Shown here: positions 32,176 to 40,570 of the stretch, in pieces
Numbering within the stretch: the first letter of the stretch is position 1
Layout of the letters: every line of letters starts with the position of its first letter
DNA from: Candidatus Saccharimonadota bacterium
GTDB taxonomy: Bacteria; Patescibacteriota; Saccharimonadia; Saccharimonadales; Saccharimonadaceae
Direction of reading: 5' to 3'
Length of the DNA stretch: 64,000 bases
Assembly (NCBI GenBank): GCA_017510445.1
Contig: JAFWNF010000005.1
Location: 124,001 to 188,000, forward strand
Position numbers and translations under genes: made by a program
The notes under the pieces: generated by a model
Seen by the model: the letters and a program-made list of their open reading frames with translations, nothing else
Told to the model about the DNA's origin: nothing
The model's database searches: none

Positions 32176-33195
32176 TTATTCGTTTGATCTTATTTCGATA
32201 TACTCGGTAATCTTTTGGCTGTTTTTTATCTCTTCAAAACGTTTTTCAAATTCTGTGAAAGAAATCTTGATGGAAATGTAATTTACTTGAGTTTCGTTTT
32301 TCGAAATGAGTTTTAGGAAATAAATGCCGTCGCCGTTGTTAGAAACAAAACGTCCGCTTTGCTCTCCTTCTTTTAATCTCGATGCGACGTTGGCGCGACC
32401 ACCGTCAATGTTCTTATTATCGACGAGTCCACCAGTCTCTTCAATAATAATTCGATCGCCAAATTGTTCGGCAACTTGCATATAATCACCGCCGTTTTCA
32501 GTGAGTGCTTTTTCGATTTCGTCGGCAAGTTTGGTGGCATTTTCGTCAATTCTCTCTTCAACTTTTTCACGGATGAGGGAAAGATAAAGGAGACGAGTAT
32601 ATTCATCTTTAGAAAAACCAAAATTATCGTTAATGACTTTCAGAAACGCTTCTTCGCTTCTCTCGGCACCGCCAACTTTTCTGTGGCTATCAAAAGCTTC
32701 GTTAACTTCTTCGTCGGAGACCTCAATACCGTTTTCTTTAGCAAGTTTCAAAGCAAACGTATACTTTTCGGCACTGTCTAAGGCGGTTTGTTTATATTCG
32801 TCGCGGACTGAATCAGCATCGGTGTCGTTGCCAAGTTTACCAGATTGTTGCTCGACGGCCTTAAGACTACTACGATAAATCATTAAGTAATCGGAAAAGC
32901 GCACTTTTTCGTCATCGACATCTGCCACATAAAGCGGAAGGAAGCGAGAAATTCGGTAGGCAATATCGCCAGAATCTTGGAATTTATAGAAATCTAGCCA
33001 GCCAAACAAAACTAGAAGCGCTACAGCGATAACTGAAACAACAATCGTAATGATAACGACATTGTGTTTTGCGTATTGAATTGGATATTTAAATTTTCTG
33101 CCTTGGGCAAGAACTTCTTTTTTGCGTTCTTCAACTTTCTCTTTTTCGGTTTTTGGTTGTTGGTCTGCTTTTTTCCTTAGGCTAAGCTTTTTCAT
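32176..33195 (-). CDS. Membrane-anchored SurA/PpiC-like foldase
   Basis: 339 aa. A basic cytoplasmic N-terminus (1-48), one transmembrane segment (about 49-70), a helical SurA-N-like domain (about 75-225), then a parvulin-like C-terminus (EQFGDRIIIEETGG, NVASRLKEGEQSGRFVSNNGDGIYFLKLI). Such proteins fold secreted proteins and would serve the many exported proteins here. Whether the rotamase site is active is not clear. TGT-TATAAT (33202-33207) ends 6 nt before the ATG: leaderless. Confidence 0.82.
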   Translation of the reverse strand: MKKLSLRKKADQQPKTEKEKVEERKKEVLAQGRKFKYPIQYAKHNVVIITIVVSVIAVALLVLFGWLDFYKFQDSGDIAYRISRFLPLYVADVDDEKVRFSDYLMIYRSSLKAVEQQSGKLGNDTDADSVRDEYKQTALDSAEKYTFALKLAKENGIEVSDEEVNEAFDSHRKVGGAERSEEAFLKVINDNFGFSKDEYTRLLYLSLIREKVEERIDENATKLADEIEKALTENGGDYMQVAEQFGDRIIIEETGGLVDNKNIDGGRANVASRLKEGEQSGRFVSNNGDGIYFLKLISKNETQVNYISIKISFTEFEKRFEEIKNSQKITEYIEIRSNE

Positions 33196-33243
33196 ATGCT
33201 AATTATAACATCATTCGTCTCTTTGTGCTATAATTGAGGCGCT

Positions 33244-33319
33244 GGCCCGGTGGCTCAATGGATAGAGCAATTCCGTCCTAAGGAAGAGGTTGTGCGTTCG
33301 ACTCGCACCCGGGTCACCA
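33244..33319 (+). tRNA. tRNA-Arg(CCT)
   Basis: Acceptor GGCCCGG/CCGGGTC, anticodon loop GTCCTAA (CCT), T-loop TTCGACT, encoded CCA. TGC-TATAAT (33229-33234) is its promoter, back to back with that of the foldase gene. Confidence 0.92.
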
Positions 33320-33329
33320 CTTCTTGTTA

Positions 33330-33353
33330 AAATCACCCGATAGGGTGTTTTTT
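33330..33353 (+). terminator. tRNA-Arg terminator
   Basis: AAATCACCC-GATA-GGGTGTTTTTT. A diverged inverted copy of this hairpin arm lies at about 33393-33416; nothing else is identified in the rest of 33354-33519 apart from a small ATCACA/TGTGAT hairpin. Confidence 0.75.
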
Positions 33354-33519
33354 CTGACTTGCTCTATCAATAATAGCGCTTCGCCAGAAGAAAACACCCT
33401 CTCGAGCGATTTTTCCAAAGAAGATACTGTTATCACACATCTATGTGATCCTATTTTCGAAATCCAAGTATTCCGTCTGTTTGAGAAAGTTGTCTGATCC
33501 TCAAAGAACTAGCTCGAAA

Positions 33520-33550
33520 TAAAAATCAGGCACATGTCCTGAATTTTTAT
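33520..33550 (-). terminator. Terminator of the OB-fold gene
   Basis: CAGG-N7-CCTG stem inside A- and T-runs, about 25 nt past the stop of the gene at 33574. Confidence 0.65.
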
Positions 33551-33573
33551 TTTGTCACTTAGATTATATAGAA

Positions 33574-34062
33574 TTATTTTGCAATTATCTCATCGATATT
33601 CAACGAATAACCCATCACTTCTCCCACGCTCGTAATTTGCCCTTTTACTATTATTGTTTGGTCTTTGCTTAGCGTTTTTATTACGTCTTTTGTCTCCTGA
33701 TTTTTTACCGTGCAATGAACGCCGATTATATCCCATTTGTCTGTGGTGGATAAAAGGCTTATATATTTTATATCTGAATCTATCGTACCAAGTCTGCCCG
33801 TAATCTCTAAATATTTACCATTGTACGTTTCGTTGGCTAGAGCCGCATTATTGTCTAGAACATTCTCTAGCTCATCGATGTCGACCTTGATATATTCTCT
33901 TTTTGTTTCTCGAGATTGATTTTGAGCTTCTCTCCTTTCTTCTGAATTCTCTTTTTTGTTTCCAGCACTGCCTATACCTAATATAATAACGACCACTATT
34001 ACCCAAAACCACCATTTTTTGTAGACTGGTTTCTTTTCTTTTGATGATGTTTTTTCTGTCAT
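33574..34062 (-). CDS. Membrane-anchored OB-fold (tRNA_anti-like) protein
   Basis: 162 aa from the ATG at 34062, set by AAGGAGAC. A Lys/Ser-rich N-terminus, one transmembrane segment WWFWVIVVVIILGIG (about 16-31), a charged linker, then an OB-fold-like domain: NETYNGKYLEITGRLGTIDSDIKYISLL...IGVHCTVKN...IVKGQITSVGEVMGYSLNIDEI. This is the pattern of the tRNA_anti-like (PF12869) extracytoplasmic OB fold; ligand unknown. The leader is highly structured with a terminator, so expression may be RNA-controlled. Confidence 0.78.
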   Translation of the reverse strand: MTEKTSSKEKKPVYKKWWFWVIVVVIILGIGSAGNKKENSEERREAQNQSRETKREYIKVDIDELENVLDNNAALANETYNGKYLEITGRLGTIDSDIKYISLLSTTDKWDIIGVHCTVKNQETKDVIKTLSKDQTIIVKGQITSVGEVMGYSLNIDEIIAK

Positions 34063-34088
34063 ATTGTCTCCTTTTTTATTGGTGCCAT

Positions 34089-34225
34089 AAAAAACGACAA
34101 CCGTTCTAGGTTGTCTACACCAAACAATCAATGCCAAGATCGATGTTTTTCAAACGGTTGCCGTTTAATAAACTTGGCAAAAGTTTGAAAACTGATTGTT
34201 TAGTGTAGACAGTTTTATTATAACA
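34089..34225 (-). promoter_or_regulatory. Candidate riboswitch/attenuator leader with terminator
   Basis: TGT-TATAAT (34217-34225, minus strand) would start transcription near 34210. The RNA then has: a 19-position closing helix, 34193-34211 with 34112-34130 (one mismatch); an inner helix 34173-34179 with 34132-34138; a hairpin 34161-34166 with 34152-34157; and a competing pairing 34183-34191 with 34147-34155 that would form a pseudoknot. A perfect 7-bp terminator stem (34096-34115) with T6 (34089-34094) follows and shares 34112-34115 with the closing helix. The gene starts 26 nt later. Confidence 0.65.
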
Positions 34226-34313
34226 TGATTGCTTTATAAAAAATATGTTTGTTCTTCAGATTTAATATACACTCAACAAGAATTCCGCACAGTGGTCGTC
34301 CGGTTATATTTTC

Positions 34314-34342
34314 ATTATAGCACAAGCGGGATTATTTGTCAA
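34314..34342 (-). promoter_or_regulatory. Consensus promoter upstream of the structured leader
   Basis: TTGACA (34337-34342), 17 bp, TATAAT (34314-34319) on the minus strand; the -35 is inside the end of the DUF998-like gene. Nearly identical to 38928-38956, including the GCTTGTGC spacer end. Confidence 0.75.
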
Positions 34343-34964
34343 GGTATCTAGAATCAGATTCGCTTTTTCCCTTTTCCAACGGGCTAGGAACAAGAAGCAT
34401 GATAATGTAAAAGAATGTCAAAAACAGCGCTTCGAAAATCAAGATGTGATCGAAAAAGAAAGAAAAGTTCGATGCATAGCAAACAACAAAAGCGAGAGTG
34501 TAAATAATGTAGAAAATACTCGGAATGAGAAAGGATTTTTGAGTTTTAAATTTTAGCGCAGTAAGAAAAACCATCAAAATCGAGAGGCAGAACATCGTGT
34601 TAGAAAAAAGACGATGCAAATGGCTAACAACGCCAAAGTTTCCATAAACTTCGTCAAAATAACCAATCGGACAAAGACCAACTCCGATCAGTGAAACCAC
34701 CGTTATCACGGAAATGACCCACCAAAGACGACTCATCTGATAAGTTTTCTTAAGATATAAGATGTATTTAAAGACAAGAGCAAAAATGATTAGACTGATA
34801 ACTAAAAAGAACAAAGCGCTCCAAGTCGTAAGGCCGATATAGCGGCTGATTGTGTAGTCAAAATGAAAGCCAAAACTCTCCAAAAAACTATGGCCGAAGA
34901 CAATGATGAAAGTAGCGAGAAGATAAATTGAGAGCGCGAGGCGGATAAGGGACTTCGGTTTCAT
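34332..34964 (-). CDS. DUF998-like polytopic membrane protein
   Basis: 210 aa with six or seven hydrophobic segments. The motif GLCPIGYFDEVYGNFGVVSHLHRLFS resembles the DUF998/Frag1-type families in which a Pro-Gly and a His pair lie in a loop. Function unknown. The ATG overlaps the aspS stop (TAATG), so it is cotranslated with aspS, though no functional link is evident. Confidence 0.72.
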   Translation of the reverse strand: MKPKSLIRLALSIYLLATFIIVFGHSFLESFGFHFDYTISRYIGLTTWSALFFLVISLIIFALVFKYILYLKKTYQMSRLWWVISVITVVSLIGVGLCPIGYFDEVYGNFGVVSHLHRLFSNTMFCLSILMVFLTALKFKTQKSFLIPSIFYIIYTLAFVVCYASNFSFFFDHILIFEALFLTFFYIIMLLVPSPLEKGKSESDSRYLDK

Positions 34965-36763
34965 TAATCTTCTTCCGGAATGATAGCGAGGTGAGACTCG
35001 TCAAGCTGAGACTGATCGACAACAGACGGAGAATCCATCATGAGATCAACGCCGTTGCCGTTCTTCGGGAAAGCGACAATGTCGCGAATGTTTTCAATTC
35101 CCTCAAGGACCATGAAAATACGGTCTAAGCCTGGAGCACAACCAGCGTGAGGTGGTGCACCGAATTTAAAAGCGTTTAACATTCCGCCAAAACGAGCTTC
35201 GACGTATTCGTTGTTATAACCGAGAATGTTAAAGACTTTATACATGATTTCGGGGTTATAGTTTCGGACAGCGCCAGAAGCAACTTCATAGCCGTTCATC
35301 ACCATATCATATTGGTCGGCGACAATAGCGAGTTTTTCTTCGTCGGTTTTAGCATTTTTCAATGCTTCGAGACCACCTTTTGGCATTGAAAATGGGTTGT
35401 GGCCAAAGTCGAGTTTTTTATTCTTTTCGTCCCATTCATAAAATGGAAAATCAACGACCCAACAATAGGCAATTTCGTTTTCGTCTTTTAATTCAAAGTG
35501 GTCGGCGAAAGCGATGCGGAGCTGACCAAGAACTTTATTAACGAGTTTGCGGTCGTCAGCACCAAAGAAAACTGCGTCGCCATCAGTTGCACCTGTGAGT
35601 TTTTTGACGCCTTCAATTTCCTGCTTAGACATGAATTTCAGAATTGGAGATTTTGCTTCGCCATCTTCATAAAGAATGTAAGCAAGACCGCCAGCACCTA
35701 GTTTTTTGGCTTTTTCGGTAAAGGCGTCGATTTGGGAACGCGAAAGAGTTGCACCGCCTTTAACGCAAATTGCTTTTATGCATGGTGCTTTGAAAACTTT
35801 AAAATCGGTGTTTTTGAAAACTTCGGTCAGTTCGACAAGTTCCATGCCGTAACGAAGATCAGGTTTATCGACACCATAGGTTTCCATAGCAAAATTAAAT
35901 GGCAGACGCGGAACGGAACTTCCAGATTCAATAAACTTTTTCGCTGGTTCAGAACGAAGAACGAGTTTTTTCTTTGCGAAATCAGTAGCAAGCGAAAGAT
36001 AAAGTGGCTCAATTTCCTTGCGGATTATTTCGCCGTCATCAACGAACGACATTTCCATGTCGAGTTGGTAAAAGTCGCCATAAAGACGATCGGCGCGTGG
36101 GTCTTCGTCGCGGAAACATGGAGCAATTTGGAAATATTTATCGACGCCACCAACCATAAGAAGCTGTTTGAATTGTTGGGGGGCTTGGGGGAGTGCGTAG
36201 AATTTTCCAGGATGAAGTCGAGATGGAACGAGAAAATCGCGCGCACCTTCAGGCGAAGAATTCGCGAGAATTGGAGTTTGGATTTCGGTAAAATCGCGCG
36301 AGTACATATAGTCACGAATGTATTTCAAAAACTCAGAGCGGCGCTTTAAAATCTTTTGCATTTTTGGACGGCGAAGATCAAGGTAGCGATATTTGAGACG
36401 CAATTCCTCGCCAGTTTCTTGACCATCATCATGAGTATTTACAGGAAGAGGTTCAGAGCGGTTTAAGAGTTCAAGTTCATCAACAACAAGTTCAATATCA
36501 CCAGTTTCGATATTTGGGTTCTTTAGTTCGGGCGCACGTTCACGGATTTTTCCAGTAGCTTTTAGCACAAATTCATCACGGACAGTTTCGGCAAGTTTAA
36601 AGGATTCTTCGGTTTCGGGAACGACAACAAGTTGGATAATGCCTCGATGGTCGCGAAGATCAATGAAAATCAAACCACCATGGTCACGGCGGGAATTTAC
36701 CCAGCCTTCAACAGTAACGGTTTTTTTCAGATGGTTTTTTAGTTCGCTTGATAAAATTCTCAT
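34964..36763 (-). CDS. aspS: Aspartyl-tRNA synthetase
   Basis: Class II synthetase. OB domain (GWVNSRRDHGGLIFIDLRDHRG), motif 2 region FRDEDPRADRLYGDFYQLDMEMSF, a GAD insertion (about 290-410), and motif 3 GCAPGLDRIFMVLEG. 599 aa, bacterial type. Whether it discriminates Asp from Asn cannot be told. TGA-TATAAT (36770-36775) ends 6 nt before the ATG: leaderless. Confidence 0.97.
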   Translation of the reverse strand: MRILSSELKNHLKKTVTVEGWVNSRRDHGGLIFIDLRDHRGIIQLVVVPETEESFKLAETVRDEFVLKATGKIRERAPELKNPNIETGDIELVVDELELLNRSEPLPVNTHDDGQETGEELRLKYRYLDLRRPKMQKILKRRSEFLKYIRDYMYSRDFTEIQTPILANSSPEGARDFLVPSRLHPGKFYALPQAPQQFKQLLMVGGVDKYFQIAPCFRDEDPRADRLYGDFYQLDMEMSFVDDGEIIRKEIEPLYLSLATDFAKKKLVLRSEPAKKFIESGSSVPRLPFNFAMETYGVDKPDLRYGMELVELTEVFKNTDFKVFKAPCIKAICVKGGATLSRSQIDAFTEKAKKLGAGGLAYILYEDGEAKSPILKFMSKQEIEGVKKLTGATDGDAVFFGADDRKLVNKVLGQLRIAFADHFELKDENEIAYCWVVDFPFYEWDEKNKKLDFGHNPFSMPKGGLEALKNAKTDEEKLAIVADQYDMVMNGYEVASGAVRNYNPEIMYKVFNILGYNNEYVEARFGGMLNAFKFGAPPHAGCAPGLDRIFMVLEGIENIRDIVAFPKNGNGVDLMMDSPSVVDQSQLDESHLAIIPEED

Positions 36764-36794
36764 GAGAGAATTATATCATATTTCTCTGTAAAAG

Positions 36795-38837
36795 CTAGTT
36801 CCCTTGCTTCTCGGGTGGGGTTTGAGGCTGAGCAGGTTGGGCGGGAGCTTGTGAAGTTTTCGTTTCGGTTTTTTCAGGGAGCTTCGAAGCTTGTTCTTTT
36901 TGTAATGAAAGAAGACGCCAAATCACAAAAGTGATAAGCGCAACACCTATGATGATGAACCAAATCCATCTCATGTCGCTTGTGAGGCTTAAGGTAATCA
37001 AAATAATGGTCGGAGTAGAAATCCAGAAAACTGCTTTCTTCCGCCTTGCGGCTCCAATAACCGCAATACAAACTTCCTCAACTAAGAAAAGTAGCTGGGT
37101 GATTAATTCAATATTTTTTTCTAACTCGGTTTTTTCTCCGTACCAATAATAGTATGTATACCTACTGGATGCTGTGCTGATGGCAGCGACTGTCGTGAGA
37201 GCAACCCAAGAAAAAATCGATGTGGCAGTAATCGCGCGACCATAACTTTTTCGATAGAAACTTGTAATACCTAAAGAAAGAAGAATTATGTTCGAAACTA
37301 TTAGTTGAGTAATATAAGATATGCTTGATGAGGATTCGATAGATGGAAGAATAGCATGGAGCGCGGTGATACCGATGCTACTCACGAAGAAATAAGTTGC
37401 TACTTCGATTCTGTTTTTATTATCGTCCCTCAAACCGAAAATAAGCCAAGCAAAAGCAGGGACAACGAGCGCAATCATGTTGAACATGATTGACTCGGCG
37501 GGAGTGGCCATCATGAAAAAAGTTTCCTTCGAACATGCCATGCGAGTAATGCAAAGAAGAATCGAAAAAGCGACTAGATTGAAAATTTCCAAGTTTTTGT
37601 TTTTCTCTTTTTGGAAATAGTAATAAATTGAGAAACAAATAAACTCAAGGGCGTAAATTATGAGAATAATTTTTGCGTTGTTCGCGCCCATGTCGATATA
37701 AAGTGGAGTAATCACAGCAAAGAAATAGGAAGCAACTAGCCAACCTTTGTTTTTCCAGAAGACAGCAAATAGAATCGACAAGATGAAATTAAGGCTAGAA
37801 ATCACAATACCAATAGTGTTTGGTGAGATAGAAACGTTTGGTTTGAAGGCTGCGAAAAGTGGGCAAAATAGTGAGAGGATAAAAGACACTACAACAAATG
37901 GAATCTCTCGGTCTTTATCTTTAGGTCTGAGAAGAGAGGAAAAGAGCGAGTAAACAATTTGGGCGATACAAACTAAACCAGCAATAATTGCAAATTCTGA
38001 AGAGTTAGCTGGAAAAACATTCCAGAAAAGTGAAAGAATGAACGGGACAGCAACAGCACGAGCTAAAACTTCATCGCTGTAATCTTTTCCAGTGATATAG
38101 GAAATAATAAATTGGACAAGACAAATTGCGAAAATGATTGAGTAGTCGAAGCCCGAAAGTGAAAATTGGCCAAAGAGTGTAGCAACGGCAACACCGGCTG
38201 CAAGCCAACGGCCAGTGTGAGTAAGAATATCTCGATAGGCAGTAGGAATTTTTTCCTTAAACAAAATGCCTGCCATGTTAGATATGATACTAACTAGAAT
38301 GACGGCGAGATAATTCCAAAGCGCAGCCATATGGAGATTGGTTGGCGCTGAACAGGCGAGCGAGACGATAAAGCCCATCGAAAAGAATGCGATGACCCGG
38401 CTTTTAATTACGAGCGCGGCGATAATATAGGCAATAGTGCCAATCAAGCTAGTCAAAAGCCAAGAAAGTTCAGGGCTGACGCTGGTGAATTCGGAAAAGG
38501 CAAAGCCGAGAAAAGGCATCACGGCAAGCGAAGTACAGGTGAAAGCGGTGCCGGCAAGAATCAGAATTTTTACCTTACGGATAAGAAGACCAGCAATATA
38601 GAAAACTACTGTAATAATTAGCAATATGGCAAGTTTAAGCATGTCGGAAACAGCGGACATGAGAAGGCTACAAGAGCCAACTACAATGAGAAAGCTCCCG
38701 ATAAAGAGAAGTGCGTTCAACCCACCGTTTTTGGTCGAATTTGGATCTTCTGGTTGTTTTTGTGTTGGTGTTGATACTTTTGGAGATGTGGTTTTGTCCA
38801 CTTCCATAGTTATGATTTTTTCTTCATTATCGCTCAT
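36795..38837 (-). CDS. Large polytopic membrane protein (DUF2157/DUF2339-like)
   Basis: 680 aa. A polar N-terminus (1-40), then about eighteen to twenty hydrophobic helices, and a Pro/Gln/Lys-rich cytoplasmic tail (about 650-680). The paired-helix pattern (LLFIGSFLIVVGSCSLL, LILAGTAFTCTSLAVMPFLGFAF) is like the DUF2157/DUF2339 membrane families, with no known activity. TGA-TAAAAT (38844-38849) ends 6 nt before the ATG: leaderless, with a second, stronger promoter about 90 nt upstream. Confidence 0.7.
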   Translation of the reverse strand: MSDNEEKIITMEVDKTTSPKVSTPTQKQPEDPNSTKNGGLNALLFIGSFLIVVGSCSLLMSAVSDMLKLAILLIITVVFYIAGLLIRKVKILILAGTAFTCTSLAVMPFLGFAFSEFTSVSPELSWLLTSLIGTIAYIIAALVIKSRVIAFFSMGFIVSLACSAPTNLHMAALWNYLAVILVSIISNMAGILFKEKIPTAYRDILTHTGRWLAAGVAVATLFGQFSLSGFDYSIIFAICLVQFIISYITGKDYSDEVLARAVAVPFILSLFWNVFPANSSEFAIIAGLVCIAQIVYSLFSSLLRPKDKDREIPFVVVSFILSLFCPLFAAFKPNVSISPNTIGIVISSLNFILSILFAVFWKNKGWLVASYFFAVITPLYIDMGANNAKIILIIYALEFICFSIYYYFQKEKNKNLEIFNLVAFSILLCITRMACSKETFFMMATPAESIMFNMIALVVPAFAWLIFGLRDDNKNRIEVATYFFVSSIGITALHAILPSIESSSSISYITQLIVSNIILLSLGITSFYRKSYGRAITATSIFSWVALTTVAAISTASSRYTYYYWYGEKTELEKNIELITQLLFLVEEVCIAVIGAARRKKAVFWISTPTIILITLSLTSDMRWIWFIIIGVALITFVIWRLLSLQKEQASKLPEKTETKTSQAPAQPAQPQTPPEKQGN

Positions 38838-38927
38838 GGTTATATTTTATCACATGAATAAAATTTTGGCTGGAGCAAAAGAAGGCATCGGAAAAGAATC
38901 CACAAATTTCTTTGTAGTTATTTTTCC

Positions 38928-38956
38928 ATTATAGCACAAGCGTATTATTTTGTCAA
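38928..38956 (-). promoter_or_regulatory. Consensus promoter TTGACA-17-TATAAT
   Basis: TTGACA (38951-38956) and TATAAT (38928-38933) on the minus strand. It reads toward the large membrane protein, whose leaderless promoter is 84 nt further on. Spacer ends GCTTGTGC as at 34314-34342. Confidence 0.75.
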
Positions 38957-38975
38957 GTTTTCCCTGTTTTGAGAA

Positions 38976-39749
38976 TTATTTTTCGGTCTCTGTTTTCTTT
39001 TCTGTGTCTTTTTTTACTTCAGGTTCTAGGCCAAGTTTTTCATCGATAATATTAGAAAAATAATCTACGATCGGAACGTTATCTTTGTTGTCGTAAGCCC
39101 AATCAACAAACTCGTCATTAATAAAGAAGGCTGGAGTGTATTGAATTTTGTCTTTAACTTGTTTAGCGAGAGAGATGTCGAAATTAACCTTTGCTTTAGT
39201 ATTTTCGGCGGACATGTCAGCGATGAATTTATCTACATCGCCTTTCCCTTCGGTGACAATGTTGAAGTAACTCACGAATTGATCGGTACGCTTCGAGGCA
39301 TCAGAATAGAACCAATCGCTTTGATTCTCAAAAAGATAGTCACCATATTTCTTCCAATAGCCTTGAAGGCCAGCAGATTCAACGGCGATTGCGGCGGCGG
39401 TGCCGTTATCGTGGTAAGAAAGGACATAAGTACGGTGAACGATAGCGATTTTGTCGCCATACTTTTCTACTAGTTGCTCGACATCATCAACAACTGAGGC
39501 GCAGCCGGAGCATTGATAATCTGAGTATTCGACGATAACCAAGTCAGCGTTCGGATTGCCTTCAACGTGTTCTTCGATATTGCCAGAATTCTCGCTCGCT
39601 GGGATTATTTTTGTTCTGTCGTAGTCGCCGATAATTTCGGTAGTTGAAGCTTGGTTGCGGACTATAGCCCAGGTTAGAAATCCTCCGAACACGATGATGG
39701 CAACGGCAAGAATAATTACGGTACTGGAGAAACCAGATTTGTTTTTCAT
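38976..39749 (-). CDS. DsbA-family thioredoxin-like protein
   Basis: 257 aa, N-terminal membrane anchor (about 8-30) and an extracytoplasmic thioredoxin fold. Active site CSGC in YSDYQCSGCASV (about 78-81) and the cis-Pro loop YTPAFFIND (about 213) are intact, so it can catalyse or transfer disulfides (BdbD/Thioredoxin_4 type). A Lys/Glu-rich tail follows. It suits the Cys-rich exported proteins here. The start has AAGGAGTG. It diverges from the CBS-domain gene. Confidence 0.88.
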   Translation of the reverse strand: MKNKSGFSSTVIILAVAIIVFGGFLTWAIVRNQASTTEIIGDYDRTKIIPASENSGNIEEHVEGNPNADLVIVEYSDYQCSGCASVVDDVEQLVEKYGDKIAIVHRTYVLSYHDNGTAAAIAVESAGLQGYWKKYGDYLFENQSDWFYSDASKRTDQFVSYFNIVTEGKGDVDKFIADMSAENTKAKVNFDISLAKQVKDKIQYTPAFFINDEFVDWAYDNKDNVPIVDYFSNIIDEKLGLEPEVKKDTEKKTETEK

Positions 39750-39784
39750 TTCACACTCCTTTTCTTAGGTGTTATAATTATAGC

Positions 39785-40363
39785 ATGAAATTCAAGAATA
39801 TAATGAAAAAAATCGTTGGGTGGTTTGATGCTAAATTTGAGAGGTTTCGTGAAGAAAAACCGGTTGAAGAGTTTGTCCCGAAAACGCAGTTAGAACTGAT
39901 CGAAGTTCTAAAAAGAACGCCAAAAAATGTACTTTCTTCCCAAGAAAAAAATATTATCGCGTCGATTATGAATCTGGAAAATCGCAGAGTGTCAGATCTT
40001 ATGATTGAAAAGGACGACATGATTTTTGTCAAAGACGACGAAATGCTTGGACCACTTAATTTAGACAAGCTTTATAAGTCGGGCTATTCAATTTTTCCAG
40101 TAATCGATAAAAACGAAAAGATAATTGGCATTATCAAAACTGCATCTCTTAATAGCCTAGAAATAAAAGAAGCGAAGAAGGCGAAAAAGTTTTTGGAGAA
40201 AGATAAAATAATTTTTCTTAAAGAAAGCGATTCAATCAAAAAAGTCATTGATGAATTTTTGAAATCAAATTCTTTATTCTTCGTCGTAAAAAACAAAGAT
40301 GATGAAATTACTGGAATGCTAACTTTTGATATTGTTGTTTATTATTTACTCGGAAAAATCTAA
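39785..40363 (+). CDS. CBS-domain protein (CorC/HlyC-like without membrane domain)
   Basis: 192 aa. After an amphipathic N-terminus come two CBS motifs: RRVSDLMIEKDDMIFVKDDE...YSIFPVIDKNEKIIGIIKT and IIFLKESDSIKKVIDEFLKSNSLFFVVKNKDDEITGMLTFDIVV. The order and LE-N-RRVSDLM opening match CNNM/HlyC-type transporters, but the DUF21 membrane domain and CorC C-terminal domain are missing. Adenosine-nucleotide sensing is possible. TGT-TATAAT (39773-39778) ends 6 nt before the ATG: leaderless. Confidence 0.82.
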   Translation: MKFKNIMKKIVGWFDAKFERFREEKPVEEFVPKTQLELIEVLKRTPKNVLSSQEKNIIASIMNLENRRVSDLMIEKDDMIFVKDDEMLGPLNLDKLYKSGYSIFPVIDKNEKIIGIIKTASLNSLEIKEAKKAKKFLEKDKIIFLKESDSIKKVIDEFLKSNSLFFVVKNKDDEITGMLTFDIVVYYLLGKI

Positions 40364-40392
40364 CAAAAAAACAAACCCCTGATTGGGGTTTG
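40364..40392. terminator. Bidirectional terminator
   Basis: CAAACCCC-TGATT-GGGGTTTG with an A-run on the left; gives T7 for the minus-strand small ORF and closes the CBS gene on the plus strand. Confidence 0.85.
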
Positions 40393-40415
40393 ACGCAGGT
40401 TTTACTATCGATTGC

Positions 40416-40514
40416 TTAGTATTCGATAAACTCTTGCCATGGGGCAGGAGGAATTTGCGACTTTTTGCGTGTGTGAGAACGCTTAAGTCTGATACGCATT
40501 AATTGCGACTCCAT
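40416..40514 (-). CDS. Candidate 32-aa basic protein
   Basis: A short frame in an otherwise unexplained 200-nt gap: MESQLMRIRLKRSHTRKKSQ then IPPAPWQEFIEY. It is strongly basic in the middle and has an amphipathic, aromatic end. An extended -10-like TGC-TATTAT (about 40560) and a CCGCTC/GAGCGG hairpin precede it, and a perfect terminator follows 24 nt after the stop, so a short transcript is likely. The Shine-Dalgarno is weak (GGGAAAA). It may equally be a small RNA. No family recognised. Confidence 0.45.
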   Translation of the reverse strand: MESQLMRIRLKRSHTRKKSQIPPAPWQEFIEY

Positions 40515-40570
40515 TAGTTTTCCCGCTCAAAACGACTATAAAGAAAGAGCGGTTTTTCTATAATAGCACA

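Noticed and set aside
34089-34211. Integron attC site or small mobile element
   Set aside because: The IR lacks attC core sites and extrahelical bases, and promoter, terminator and Shine-Dalgarno order fits an mRNA leader better.
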